Program-made: the position numbers and the translations under genes
DNA from: UBA8437 sp003445035
GTDB taxonomy: Bacteria > Planctomycetota > Planctomycetia > Planctomycetales > Planctomycetaceae
Direction: 5' to 3'
Assembly (NCBI GenBank): GCA_937901285.1
Contig: CALCHI010000147.1
Span: 1-5,633, forward strand
Length of the DNA stretch: 5,633 nt
The notes under the pieces: model-generated
Seen by the model: the letters and a program-made list of their open reading frames with translations, nothing else
What the model was told of the DNA's origin: nothing
Databases searched by the model: none
Shown here: piece by piece, positions 1-5,633 of the stretch
Layout of the letters: the number at the start of each line of letters is the position of its first letter
Position numbering within the stretch: position 1 is the first letter of the stretch

Positions 1-953
1 TCGACTGGGTGCAGGCCGGTAACAAGAAACTGATGGGACTTTACCAGTTCCGCGGGAACAGCCTGTTGTTGACCGTGGCGCTGCCGGGCCAGCCTCGTCC
101 GAAAGCGCTCAACGCCAAGGGGGCCTCGGTGCTGCAACTGGCACTGAAACGCAGTACCGGTGCCGGGACGGCCCAACGGCCGAATTCTTCTGGAAACGCG
201 GCAGCTACGAAGGGTGCCAGGAAGAACGCCAGCCCGCCGGTGAACTCGCCGGGAGCCAAACTGGTGGGCTCTTCCAAGGAACTGTTCGAGACGGTCAACA
301 ACCGCGAACTGGTGGCGACGACTTCCCAGGGACAGAGGATCTCGATCCAGCTGAATCCCGACGGGACCACCCGCGATGGCGAGGGCAACGAGAGTCCCAC
401 GTATGAGATCAAGGGGCTGGCGTTGTCGTGGGTGACCGGCGACCGGATCATCACGGTGAACTTTCAGTCGGGCAAGCCGAAGATCGGGGACAACTGTACG
501 GTCCAGCACAAGAAGAAATCCGACGGGTCGCCGATCACCGGGACGTTCCAGCAGTTGAAGATCGCAGAAATCAACCCGGCGAAGCCCAAGCGGAAGCCGT
601 CATCGGCGATCGACGGCACATGGAAAATCGTTTCGGCGACCGTCTCGGGCAAGCCCTCCGATTCCCTCAAGGGCCGCATTCTCTCGTTTGCCGAGGGCAA
701 GGCGGCACTGAACGTCACCAAGCCGGCCGCGGTCGAGTACCGGTTCACCTACGAGGCCGACACCAAGGCGAAGCCGGCGGTGTTCCGGGTCTACAACGGC
801 GAACGCCTGTTGATGTCGGGGATCTATCGTTACCAGGGCAAGCTGCTGCAGCTGTGTTTTGTTCGCGGGGAGAAGACCGAGCCGCCCGAGAACTTCACGG
901 CCAGGGAGAACAGCCACCAGTTGTACGTGCTGGAACCGGTGAAGACGCCCTAG
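1..953 (+). CDS. TIGR03067-type protein, 5' end missing
   Basis: The frame is open to the left edge (D-W before the GTG at 9), so the true start is probably upstream and that GTG an internal Val. Numbering from it gives 314 residues. Residues about 200-309 resemble the planctomycete TIGR03067 domain: an opening GTWKIVSATVSGKP, a beta-rich middle, LLMSGIYRYQGKLLQLCF, and a closing YVLEP strand. Residues 1-48 look like the last third of a second copy (LMGLYQFRGNSLLLTV, then AKGASVLQLALKR), so the protein probably carries at least two copies. Between them lie a low-complexity A/S/G/N/P linker (about 49-84) and a beta-rich segment (about 85-190) that I do not recognise. The function of the family is unknown. 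No membrane segment is visible in this part. The gene converges on the M81 gene and overlaps it by four bases. Family assignment is fairly secure; any role would be a guess. Confidence 0.85.
   Translation, partial: DWVQAGNKKLMGLYQFRGNSLLLTVALPGQPRPKALNAKGASVLQLALKRSTGAGTAQRPNSSGNAAATKGARKNASPPVNSPGAKLVGSSKELFETVNNRELVATTSQGQRISIQLNPDGTTRDGEGNESPTYEIKGLALSWVTGDRIITVNFQSGKPKIGDNCTVQHKKKSDGSPITGTFQQLKIAEINPAKPKRKPSSAIDGTWKIVSATVSGKPSDSLKGRILSFAEGKAALNVTKPAAVEYRFTYEADTKAKPAVFRVYNGERLLMSGIYRYQGKLLQLCFVRGEKTEPPENFTARENSHQLYVLEPVKTP
606..935 (+). other. TIGR03067-like domain, C-terminal copy
   Basis: Complete domain copy at residues 200-309 of the left-hand protein (numbered from the GTG at 9). Bases 1-152 encode the end of a preceding copy: LMGLYQFRGNSLLLTV there aligns with LLMSGIYRYQGKLLQLCF here, and VLQLALKR aligns with QLYVLEPVK. 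The two copies share layout rather than close identity, which suggests an old duplication. Confidence 0.7.
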
Positions 954-2449
954 GGACCGGCCGACTCCAACTCGTCCAGCGGAAACACCGGCCGGCTGAC
1001 CCGTTGGAACGGTAGCCGCGAGATGTCGCTGGAGCAGGGGCCGGGGGTGTCGACGGTGTAGGTGTGGGCGGTGACCGGGTCCCAGCCCTGGCGGTGGGCC
1101 ACGGCAGCCTTGACGTTGACGACCGAACACTCCTCGGGGGCGATCCCCTGGCTGCGGAGCTGGGCGAGGTCGAAGGGCGGTGTCTTGAGCGAGGTCAGCA
1201 GGATCCGCACTCCGCCACAACGGACGACCGCGCTCGGACCCATCTGGATGTAGAGCCCGGCACCGCTGGCCAGGTGGCTGTGCGGGTCTTCGAGCGTGAA
1301 ACGGCCGTCGCTGGTCGATTCGAGCGTGACGGTCAATTCCAGCGGCCCGTCGGTCAACCGGCTGGTCTTGCCGCCGATCGGCAGCGTGGCCGTGTCGCCG
1401 ATGCCGAGCTCGGTGACGGCCTGGACGGACTCGGGGTCGTTGATGATCGCCACCGCTCCGTCAATGTCGCGAGCAATGAACTCGGCGAGCATCGTGGTGG
1501 CGTCGCCGGGCGCTCCGCCACCGATGTTGTCCGACGGTTCGACCAGCACCACGGGAGTTTCGCCGTCAGCGAGGTGACGGTCGACATCGTCGAGGCAGGA
1601 GGCCAGCGGCGGGTCGACGACGTTGCCCTGCTGGCGGTGCGTGATGGCGTGGTCGACCAGTTCGGCCAGCCGGGTCCGAGCGACCTCGGGATCGCCGAAC
1701 GTGGTGGCGGCGAAACTGACGCCCGTGTCGGGCGTGTCGGCAAAGCTGAAGCCTCCCATCACGTTGACCGCGACGATGTCGTCGTCGTCGGCCTCGATGC
1801 GGCGAGCCATTGTCTCGAGCGTCTTCATCGGTTCGTCATCGGTGCCGGTGCCGGTTGGAGGCCACATCACCGATGGTGCGGCCCAGACCGACCTGGGCCG
1901 TCGGCCGCTGCTCATGATCTGTTCGAGCAGCCGTGCCGATTCGACGGCCACCTGGTGGCCGTCGGTGTGCGGGTTGAAGCGGTAGGAGATCAGCCCCTGG
2001 GTCTCTTCGATGGTCTGCCGCGAGATGTTCCCGTGGAGATCGAGTACCCCGCAGATCGGCAGGTCGGCCAGGCTCTCGACAGCCCGGATCCGGCTGATCA
2101 CTTCTCCTTCGACGTCCGGACAGTTCTCGCAGGCCATCGCACCGTGGAGAACCAGGTAGATGCCGTCGAAGGGGCCGTTGTCGAATCCCGACGAAAGCCC
2201 TTCCCAGAAAACTTCCAGCACCTCGTCGCCGACCGTGCCACTGGGAGTGGCCCGCATGTCAATTGTCGGTGTCACGGTCCAGCCGTACTCGTCGGCGACC
2301 GAGATCGCTCCTGCCAACGGGGACGCGTCGCCACGGGCCGAGAGCAGTTCGTCACCCCGCAGGATCGTCCAGTCGTCCAGGGGCGTACGGCCATCGAGAA
2401 AGGTGTGGGTCTCGTGGAAGAGACCGGCCAGCAGAACACGGTGGGACAT
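950..2449 (-). CDS. M81 family (MlrC-like) metallopeptidase
   Basis: This 499-residue protein has the usual length and layout of M81/MlrC-like proteins (DUF1485 N-terminal part, MlrC C-terminal part). Visible motifs are HETHTF at 12-17, LHGAM at 101-105, DLHGN at 137-141, NPHTD at 159-163, DNIGGGAPGD at 307-316, and the C-terminal VDTPGPCSSD near 466-475 followed by RPVFPLD. D137, H139 and H161 are the likely zinc ligands; the D-x-H then 22-residue step to H matches, from memory, the ligand spacing of MlrC. I see no signal peptide, so it is probably cytoplasmic. It starts at ATG, five bases after the acyltransferase stop, with a weak GGAA site inside the end of that gene, so it should be co-transcribed and probably translationally coupled. 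The family includes the linear-microcystin peptidase MlrC, but most members have unknown substrates and there is no reason to assume microcystin here. Its place beside lipid genes is unexplained. Confidence 0.93.
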   Translation of the reverse strand: MSHRVLLAGLFHETHTFLDGRTPLDDWTILRGDELLSARGDASPLAGAISVADEYGWTVTPTIDMRATPSGTVGDEVLEVFWEGLSSGFDNGPFDGIYLVLHGAMACENCPDVEGEVISRIRAVESLADLPICGVLDLHGNISRQTIEETQGLISYRFNPHTDGHQVAVESARLLEQIMSSGRRPRSVWAAPSVMWPPTGTGTDDEPMKTLETMARRIEADDDDIVAVNVMGGFSFADTPDTGVSFAATTFGDPEVARTRLAELVDHAITHRQQGNVVDPPLASCLDDVDRHLADGETPVVLVEPSDNIGGGAPGDATTMLAEFIARDIDGAVAIINDPESVQAVTELGIGDTATLPIGGKTSRLTDGPLELTVTLESTSDGRFTLEDPHSHLASGAGLYIQMGPSAVVRCGGVRILLTSLKTPPFDLAQLRSQGIAPEECSVVNVKAAVAHRQGWDPVTAHTYTVDTPGPCSSDISRLPFQRVSRPVFPLDELESAGP

Positions 2450-2454
2450 CGATT

Positions 2455-3198
2455 TCAGTTCCGTGGGTTGGTGGGTGTGGATCCGTCATCGGCCAGGGAC
2501 TTCACGTCGGACTCGAGCAGACCCGAGACCTCGTCCCAACCGGGTCGACGGTTTTCGAGGTGTTCGAAGGTGCGAGGTTGGCCGATGCGGACGATGACCT
2601 TGTGCAGCCTTGGGATGTAGCTCTCGGCGGGAAAGGCTTCGAAGGTCCCCTCGAGGTGGCAGGGGACCACGGGCACATTGGTGCCGGCGGTCATCATACC
2701 GATTCCCGACTTGAAGGGTCTCATCGATCCGTCCCGCGTCCGGCCGCCCTCGGGGAACAGGATGTAGACGCTTGGCTCGTCGATCAGCCGCGAGCGGAGT
2801 TGCTGGATCGCGTGTGCCCCGACCTTCTTTCGCCAGACGGGCAGGGCGTTGAGCACCGTGGCCGAGAAGGCGGCCAGGGCCGGCGTGTGGAAAAAGACGT
2901 CCCCGGCGGCCAGCGGGAACAACTGGTCCCGGAACCGCAGCGGCAGCGTGGCACCCAGGACCATGGCATCGAGGTGGCTGGCGTGGTTGGCAACCAGGAC
3001 GAACGAGGGGGACTCGGGCAGGTTGGTGCGGCCGTGCACTTCGAGCCGGTGCAGCACTGCCAGTGACAGTCTCATCATCGACCACCAGACAAAGCGGGAC
3101 GCGGTGGCCAGCAACCCGCTTTCTCGCTGATAGCTGCGATGCCGATCGGCTCCGGCCAGCGCCAGGTCACGGGCGGGTGTCAGATCCCAGTTGTCCAA
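2455..3198 (-). CDS. plsC: 1-acyl-sn-glycerol-3-phosphate acyltransferase (PlsC/LPLAT family)
   Basis: The product (247 residues) should transfer an acyl chain to lysophosphatidic acid to give phosphatidic acid at the cytoplasmic membrane face. LPLAT motifs appear in order: block I NHASHLD at 71-77 (catalytic H72 and D77), a block II region around LPVWRKK at 119-125, block III FPEGGRTRDGSM at 148-159 (equivalent to FPEGTRS), and block IV VPVVPCHLEGT at 175-185. A hydrophobic stretch near 36-50 may attach it to the membrane. The start is TTG: the frame has no ATG or GTG before an upstream stop, and a strong GGGGAGG site sits eight bases ahead. Its codons overlap the end of the upstream cytidylyltransferase gene, whose stop lies four bases away. 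That neighbour uses phosphatidic acid, so the two make consecutive pathway steps. The acyl acceptor is inferred from family; some relatives acylate other lysolipids or ornithine lipids. Confidence 0.92.
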   Translation of the reverse strand: MDNWDLTPARDLALAGADRHRSYQRESGLLATASRFVWWSMMRLSLAVLHRLEVHGRTNLPESPSFVLVANHASHLDAMVLGATLPLRFRDQLFPLAAGDVFFHTPALAAFSATVLNALPVWRKKVGAHAIQQLRSRLIDEPSVYILFPEGGRTRDGSMRPFKSGIGMMTAGTNVPVVPCHLEGTFEAFPAESYIPRLHKVIVRIGQPRTFEHLENRRPGWDEVSGLLESDVKSLADDGSTPTNPRN

Positions 3199-3202
3199 GC
3201 GG

Positions 3203-4204
3203 TTATCCTCCCCACGACCCGGTCATGATCCGGAACGGAGCCTCCGATCCCAGCGGCCCGGCCTCGCCCAGTGCCAGGGACAGGTAATGGTAAACCGCCG
3301 GGGGGACCAGCACCAAACCGTCAAACCGGTCGAGCAGTCCTCCGTGTCCGGGAAGGGTCGCCCCGACATCCTTGACCCCGACATCCCGCTTGATCGACGA
3401 GAGGGTCAGTTCACCGAGTTGTCCGAGCACGCTGATCAGCAGCCCGAGTCCGATCAACCACCCCGGATGTGCCACCGGGGTGCCGGCGAACAGCCATCCT
3501 CCGGCGGCGGTGACCAGTGCGGTGGTGATCACCACCGCGCCGATGGCGCCGGCCCACGTCTTCTGAGGGCTGGTCTCGGGCAGGAACGGCCGTCGACCGA
3601 GGGTCCGGTTGATCAGTGAGGCGATCATGTCGTTGAGTTCGACTGCGGTGATCAACAGCAGGACGAGCGGACGGTAGTCGGTGTGAGTCCCTCCCAGGTG
3701 GACCACGTTGGCCATGTTGGAGATGTAGCCCAGCGAGAATCCGAGCAGTGCGAAGCCAAGCACTCCCAGGGCCACTCGCTGGATGAACCCCCTGGGGCGG
3801 TCGGAAGGAATACTGACGACCACGATCAGTGCCCCCACCAGAGGGCCCAGGGCAAAAAACAGCCGATCGTCCTGCCAGTGGTCGACCGCAGCGAAGGTCA
3901 CCAGCAGGATCCCCAGTGACACGACCGCACAGATGGTTTTCTCGCGGAACAGACCCGTCGCCCGCGCGTACTCCCGGAAGCACAGCAGGCTGAGCACCAT
4001 CACCGCCAGCATTGTCGGCAGGGCTCCGGCCAGCACCGGAAGGAAGATCACGCCGACCAGCCAGCACCAGCTCCGCCACCGCCGGAACGCGGCGTGGTAG
4101 ATGTCGTCGCTGATCCGTCGCTTCAGAGCCACGATGAACGCGCCCGAAACGACCAGGCCGGCGACCACGCCGACGACGATCGTGACGCTCAGTGGATGCG
4201 CCAA
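3203..4204 (-). CDS. cdsA: Phosphatidate cytidylyltransferase (CdsA family, possibly YnbB-like)
   Basis: This integral membrane enzyme should condense phosphatidic acid with CTP to form CDP-diacylglycerol, the precursor of anionic phospholipids. With the TTG at 4204 it has 333 residues and roughly eight or nine hydrophobic segments. The CdsA signature is complete near the C-terminus: SSIKR at 269-273, KD at 278-279, and LPGHGGLLDRFD at 284-295. Upstream, TSPQKTWAG at 211-219 matches the usual SPxKTWEG except that E is A, and the usual ADTGAYF region reads ELNDMIAS (189-196), which suggests a YnbB-like branch rather than the housekeeping form. The frame stays open upstream to 4391-4393, and its next 15 codons read LDSTIRERLFGYEQA, which looks like genuine protein. 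A CTG at 4249-4247, nine bases after GGGAG, would give 348 residues, so the TTG start is probably too short. It is the first gene of the three-gene operon and is divergent from pcm. Confidence 0.9.
   Translation of the reverse strand: MAHPLSVTIVVGVVAGLVVSGAFIVALKRRISDDIYHAAFRRWRSWCWLVGVIFLPVLAGALPTMLAVMVLSLLCFREYARATGLFREKTICAVVSLGILLVTFAAVDHWQDDRLFFALGPLVGALIVVVSIPSDRPRGFIQRVALGVLGFALLGFSLGYISNMANVVHLGGTHTDYRPLVLLLITAVELNDMIASLINRTLGRRPFLPETSPQKTWAGAIGAVVITTALVTAAGGWLFAGTPVAHPGWLIGLGLLISVLGQLGELTLSSIKRDVGVKDVGATLPGHGGLLDRFDGLVLVPPAVYHYLSLALGEAGPLGSEAPFRIMTGSWGG
3207..3213 (-). promoter_or_regulatory. Strong ribosome binding site deciding the TTG start of plsC
   Basis: On the minus strand GGGGAGG lies eight bases before the TTG at 3198. 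The same bases encode the last Trp-Gly-Gly codons of the cdsA gene and run up to its TAA stop. A ribosome terminating on cdsA is therefore already over the plsC site, which fits translational coupling and explains how a TTG start can be efficient. Confidence 0.8.
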
Positions 4205-4280
4205 TGCCTGCTCGTAACCGAACAGGCGTTCCCGAATGGTTGAGTCCAGGTGACCTGACTCCCGTCCCCAGCGGGGTGCA

Positions 4281-4334
4281 TCACGACCAGCCAGTGGATG
4301 GTCTTTTCCTGCCGGCCGGCACCGGCGCCGCCAA
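4281..4334 (-). CDS. Possible 17-residue leader peptide upstream of cdsA
   Basis: On the minus strand a perfect AGGAGG (4345-4340) stands five bases before TTG (4334), opening a 17-codon frame, LAAPVPAGRKRPSTGWS, that ends in TGA at 4281. It lies 31 bases before the suggested CTG start of cdsA. The peptide is basic and resembles nothing I know. It might be a leader ORF affecting operon translation, or AGGAGG may be a chance match in GC-rich DNA. No stop-codon overlap or attenuator hairpin supports it. Confidence 0.2.
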   Translation of the reverse strand: MAAPVPAGRKRPSTGWS

Positions 4335-4396
4335 TATAACCTCCTGGCGTTGCGACAACAGCCCGGAAAGGCGTTTTCGTTGTCACCGGCTCAGCC

Positions 4397-4402
4397 TATA
4401 AT
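4397..4402 (+). promoter_or_regulatory. Candidate -10 element for pcm
   Basis: A perfect TATAAT stands in GC-rich DNA 57 bases before the ATG of pcm, which would give a leader of about 50 bases. No good -35 element lies at the right distance: the hexamer at 17 bases is TTTTCG, and the better TTGTCA at 4380-4385 is only 11 bases away. The match could be chance or depend on an activator. Confidence 0.35.
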
Positions 4403-4431
4403 CCCGCCGTCCCGAACCGGCTCACCCAGGG

Positions 4432-4449
4432 CCGGAGAGTTTCTCCCGG
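4432..4449 (+). promoter_or_regulatory. Short hairpin in the pcm leader
   Basis: CCGG-A-GAG then TTT then CTC-CCGG can form a seven-pair stem with one bulged A and a three-base loop (4432-4439 with 4443-4449). It lies between the candidate -10 element and the start codon and buries a GGAG sequence at 4434-4437. That GGAG is 22 bases from the ATG, too far for a normal ribosome site unless translation starts earlier. A regulatory role is speculative. Confidence 0.25.
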
Positions 4450-4459
4450 ACGGTTGCCA

Positions 4460-4567
4460 ATGAATGATTCGTCCCACCACGCCTCGACACGACTCGTCGT
4501 GGAATCTCTGCTCCTTGGACTGGCCATTCCGGTGCTGGCCGGCTGGACGGCCGGATCGGCATTTGCC
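4460..4567 (+). other. Predicted signal peptide of the PCMT
   Basis: The first 36 codons encode a short polar start with R11, about 22 mostly hydrophobic residues (LVVESLLLGLAIPVLAG onward, with one Glu), and A34-F35-A36 before ADT, which fits the small-x-small rule for signal peptidase I. The Glu in the core and the single positive charge are slightly unusual. An uncleaved membrane anchor would place the enzyme on the same side of the membrane. There is no lipobox cysteine. Confidence 0.75.
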
Positions 4568-5633
4568 GCCGACACGCTCGGTGAGTTGAGAGAGCGGATG
4601 GTGCGGGTGAACATCGAGGCCGAGGGGGTCCGGGACAAGCGGGTGCTCCGCGCGATGAGAACGGTGCCACGGCACGAGTTCGTTTCGCCATCGATGAGGA
4701 GGTACGCCTACCAGGATTCGGCTTTGCCGATCGGGCATCGACAGACGATCTCTCCGCCCTTCATCGTTGCCTACATGACCGAGACGATTGCTCCCAGGGC
4801 GACCGACCGGGTGCTCGAAATCGGCACCGGCAGCGGTTACCAGGCGGCCGTGCTCTCGGAACTGGTTCGCGAGGTGTTCACCATCGAGATCGTCGAGCCG
4901 CTGGGCCGGGCGGCCCGGAGGCGGTTGCAGAGGCTCAAGTACGGCAACGTGCACACCCGAATCGGTGACGGCTACAAGGGCTGGGCCGAGAAGGCACCCT
5001 TTGACAAGATCATCGTCACCTGCTCACCGGAGAAGGTTCCGGCTCCGCTGGTGGATCAACTCAAGGAAGGCGGCCGGTTGCTGATCCCCCTCGGCGAACG
5101 GTACCAGCAGGTGTTCCACCTTTTCGAAAAGAAGGGCGGCCGCCTGGTGCAGACAAAGCTGATCCCGGCCCTGTTTGTCCCGATGACCGGCATCAGCGAA
5201 TCCCGACGGAAGATCAAGCCGGATCCCCTGCGTCCGCGGATCATCAACGGGGGGTTCGAAGAGACCGAGAAGTCCCCGGCGTCGTTGCTCTCCAACGAAC
5301 CCATCGACCAGCCGAAGGGGTGGTACTACAGGCGACAGGTGAAGATCTCGACCGAAACACCGGTGGAGGGGCGTCGCTGCCTGGAACTTTCCAACCGCGA
5401 TCCCGGCCGGCTTTCCCAGGTGTTGCAGGGTTTTCCCATCGACGGTCGTCGCATCGGAAAACTGCAGGTCACACTGAGGCGTCGAGTGTTCGAGTCGAAG
5501 CCGGGCAGTCGGCCCGGCGAACGTCCGGGGCTGACGGTGGTCTTTTTCGATGTCACTCGCCGACCGATTGGCGAGCGACGGGTGGGGAACTGGACGGTGG
5601 CCGACGAGTGGGTCCGGACACGCCGGGCCGTCG
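4460..5633 (+). CDS. pcm: Exported protein-L-isoaspartate O-methyltransferase with extra C-terminal domain, 3' end missing
   Basis: PCMT methylates isoaspartyl residues in damaged proteins, using S-adenosylmethionine, so that they can revert to aspartate. At least 391 residues are encoded and the frame runs off the window. Residues 1-36 look like a signal peptide: short n-region with R11, hydrophobic core 12-33, and a cleavage site AFA/AD after A36. The catalytic domain, about 39-245, is intact: VPRHEFV (69-75), AYQDSALPIGHRQTIS (83-98 region), the AdoMet loop VLEIGTGSGYQAAVL (118-132), GDGYKGW (169-175), APFD (179-182) and LLIPLG (207-212). From about 262 a second domain begins with NGGFEE and continues with GW, EGRRCLEL and VGNWTV, resembling a carbohydrate-binding or galactose-binding-like jelly roll. 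ATG 4460 is preferred because it gives the signal peptide; the ribosome site is weak (GGACGG, six bases ahead). TTG 4454 is an alternative. Ordinary PCMTs are about 200-230 residues, cytosolic and lack this extension. Confidence 0.92.
   Translation, partial: MNDSSHHASTRLVVESLLLGLAIPVLAGWTAGSAFAADTLGELRERMVRVNIEAEGVRDKRVLRAMRTVPRHEFVSPSMRRYAYQDSALPIGHRQTISPPFIVAYMTETIAPRATDRVLEIGTGSGYQAAVLSELVREVFTIEIVEPLGRAARRRLQRLKYGNVHTRIGDGYKGWAEKAPFDKIIVTCSPEKVPAPLVDQLKEGGRLLIPLGERYQQVFHLFEKKGGRLVQTKLIPALFVPMTGISESRRKIKPDPLRPRIINGGFEETEKSPASLLSNEPIDQPKGWYYRRQVKISTETPVEGRRCLELSNRDPGRLSQVLQGFPIDGRRIGKLQVTLRRRVFESKPGSRPGERPGLTVVFFDVTRRPIGERRVGNWTVADEWVRTRRAV
5243..5633 (+). other. C-terminal jelly-roll-like domain of the PCMT (truncated by window)
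   Basis: Residues 262 to at least 391 of the methyltransferase follow the end of the known PCMT fold. The segment opens with NGGFEE and has a Trp shortly after (PKGW), a small EGRRCLEL strand, an SQVLQGFPID strand, a long strand ending LTVVFFD, and VGNWTVADEW. This order recalls the CBM4/9-like and galactose-binding-like beta sandwiches, where the NGGFE opening is common. It is a resemblance by eye, not a profile match, and the ligand is unknown. Confidence 0.5.

Larger units (their letters stand above)
4205..4459. other. Divergent intergenic region between cdsA and pcm
   Basis: About 210 bases (or 255 counted to the annotated TTG) separate the two divergent genes and must hold both promoters. 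It contains the TATAAT facing pcm, an AT-rich spot AATATAA (4333-4339) that reads TATATT on the minus strand and could be a weak -10 for the operon, a GC-rich run of GCCGGC and GGCGCC palindromes (4311-4330), and the likely true beginning of cdsA (4205-4249). No riboswitch or operator that I recognise is present. Confidence 0.6.

Noticed and set aside
960..1000. GGCC-rich inverted repeats just after the convergent stops as a terminator
   Set aside because: The short palindromes (such as CCGGCCGG) form no stable stem followed by a T run, and they lie inside the M81 coding sequence.
428..1220. Frames of about 200 codons on both strands across the convergent junction
   Set aside because: They overlap the TIGR03067 and M81 genes in other phases, have skewed R/G/P composition and no recognisable start context.
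950..2449. Calling the M81 gene mlrC, a microcystin-degrading enzyme
   Set aside because: M81 proteins are widespread with mostly unknown substrates, and no mlrA, mlrB or mlrD partner is visible here.
1064..2620. A 518-codon open frame on the plus strand opposite the M81 gene
   Set aside because: It mirrors the M81 coding strand in GC-rich DNA, its translation is a low-complexity mix of R, G, V and D with no motif, and it runs past the end of the real gene into the acyltransferase.
3411..4079. A 222-codon minus-strand frame inside cdsA in another phase
   Set aside because: It is arginine-, proline- and glycine-rich with no membrane segments or motifs, while the cdsA phase carries the full family signature.
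4189..4386. A 65-codon GTG-started frame on the minus strand overlapping the start of cdsA
   Set aside because: It has no convincing ribosome site or family resemblance, and its codon use is mixed. The cdsA frame explains the protein-like part of the region better. A frameshift joining the two is possible but unsupported.
4391..4954. A 187-codon minus-strand frame opposite pcm
   Set aside because: It is the shadow of the PCMT coding sequence, whose motifs are unmistakable on the plus strand.

Overview
The window looks like ordinary chromosome from a GC-rich member of the Planctomycetota (GC a little over 60% by eye). The main taxonomic clue is the left-hand gene, which ends in a domain resembling TIGR03067, a family known mostly from planctomycetes. 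An exported isoaspartyl methyltransferase with an extra C-terminal domain fits the same group. No homology search was possible, so all family names rest on recognised motifs.

Layout from left to right: (1) bases 1-953, plus strand, the 3' part of a TIGR03067-type gene whose beginning lies outside the window. (2) bases 950-4204 (probably to about 4249), minus strand, a compact three-gene operon transcribed right to left: a CdsA-type phosphatidate cytidylyltransferase, a PlsC-type acyltransferase, and an M81 (MlrC-like) metallopeptidase. The gaps are only 4 and 5 bases. (3) about 210-255 bases of divergent intergenic DNA with candidate promoter and leader elements. (4) bases 4460 to the right edge, plus strand, a protein-L-isoaspartate O-methyltransferase with a signal peptide and a C-terminal beta-rich domain, cut off by the window end.

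The first two operon genes act one after the other in phospholipid synthesis: PlsC makes phosphatidic acid from lysophosphatidic acid, and CdsA activates phosphatidic acid to CDP-diacylglycerol. The M81 enzyme is translationally linked to them, but its link to lipid metabolism is unknown. The operon and the left-hand gene converge so tightly that the palindrome CTAG (950-953) supplies a TAG stop on both strands.

There is no mobile element, CRISPR array, tRNA or rRNA. The points most worth a second look are the exported methyltransferase fusion, the probable mis-set start and divergent active-site region of the CdsA-like protein, a small SD-led leader ORF upstream of it, and the shared stop codon. 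I found no clearly new multi-gene system.
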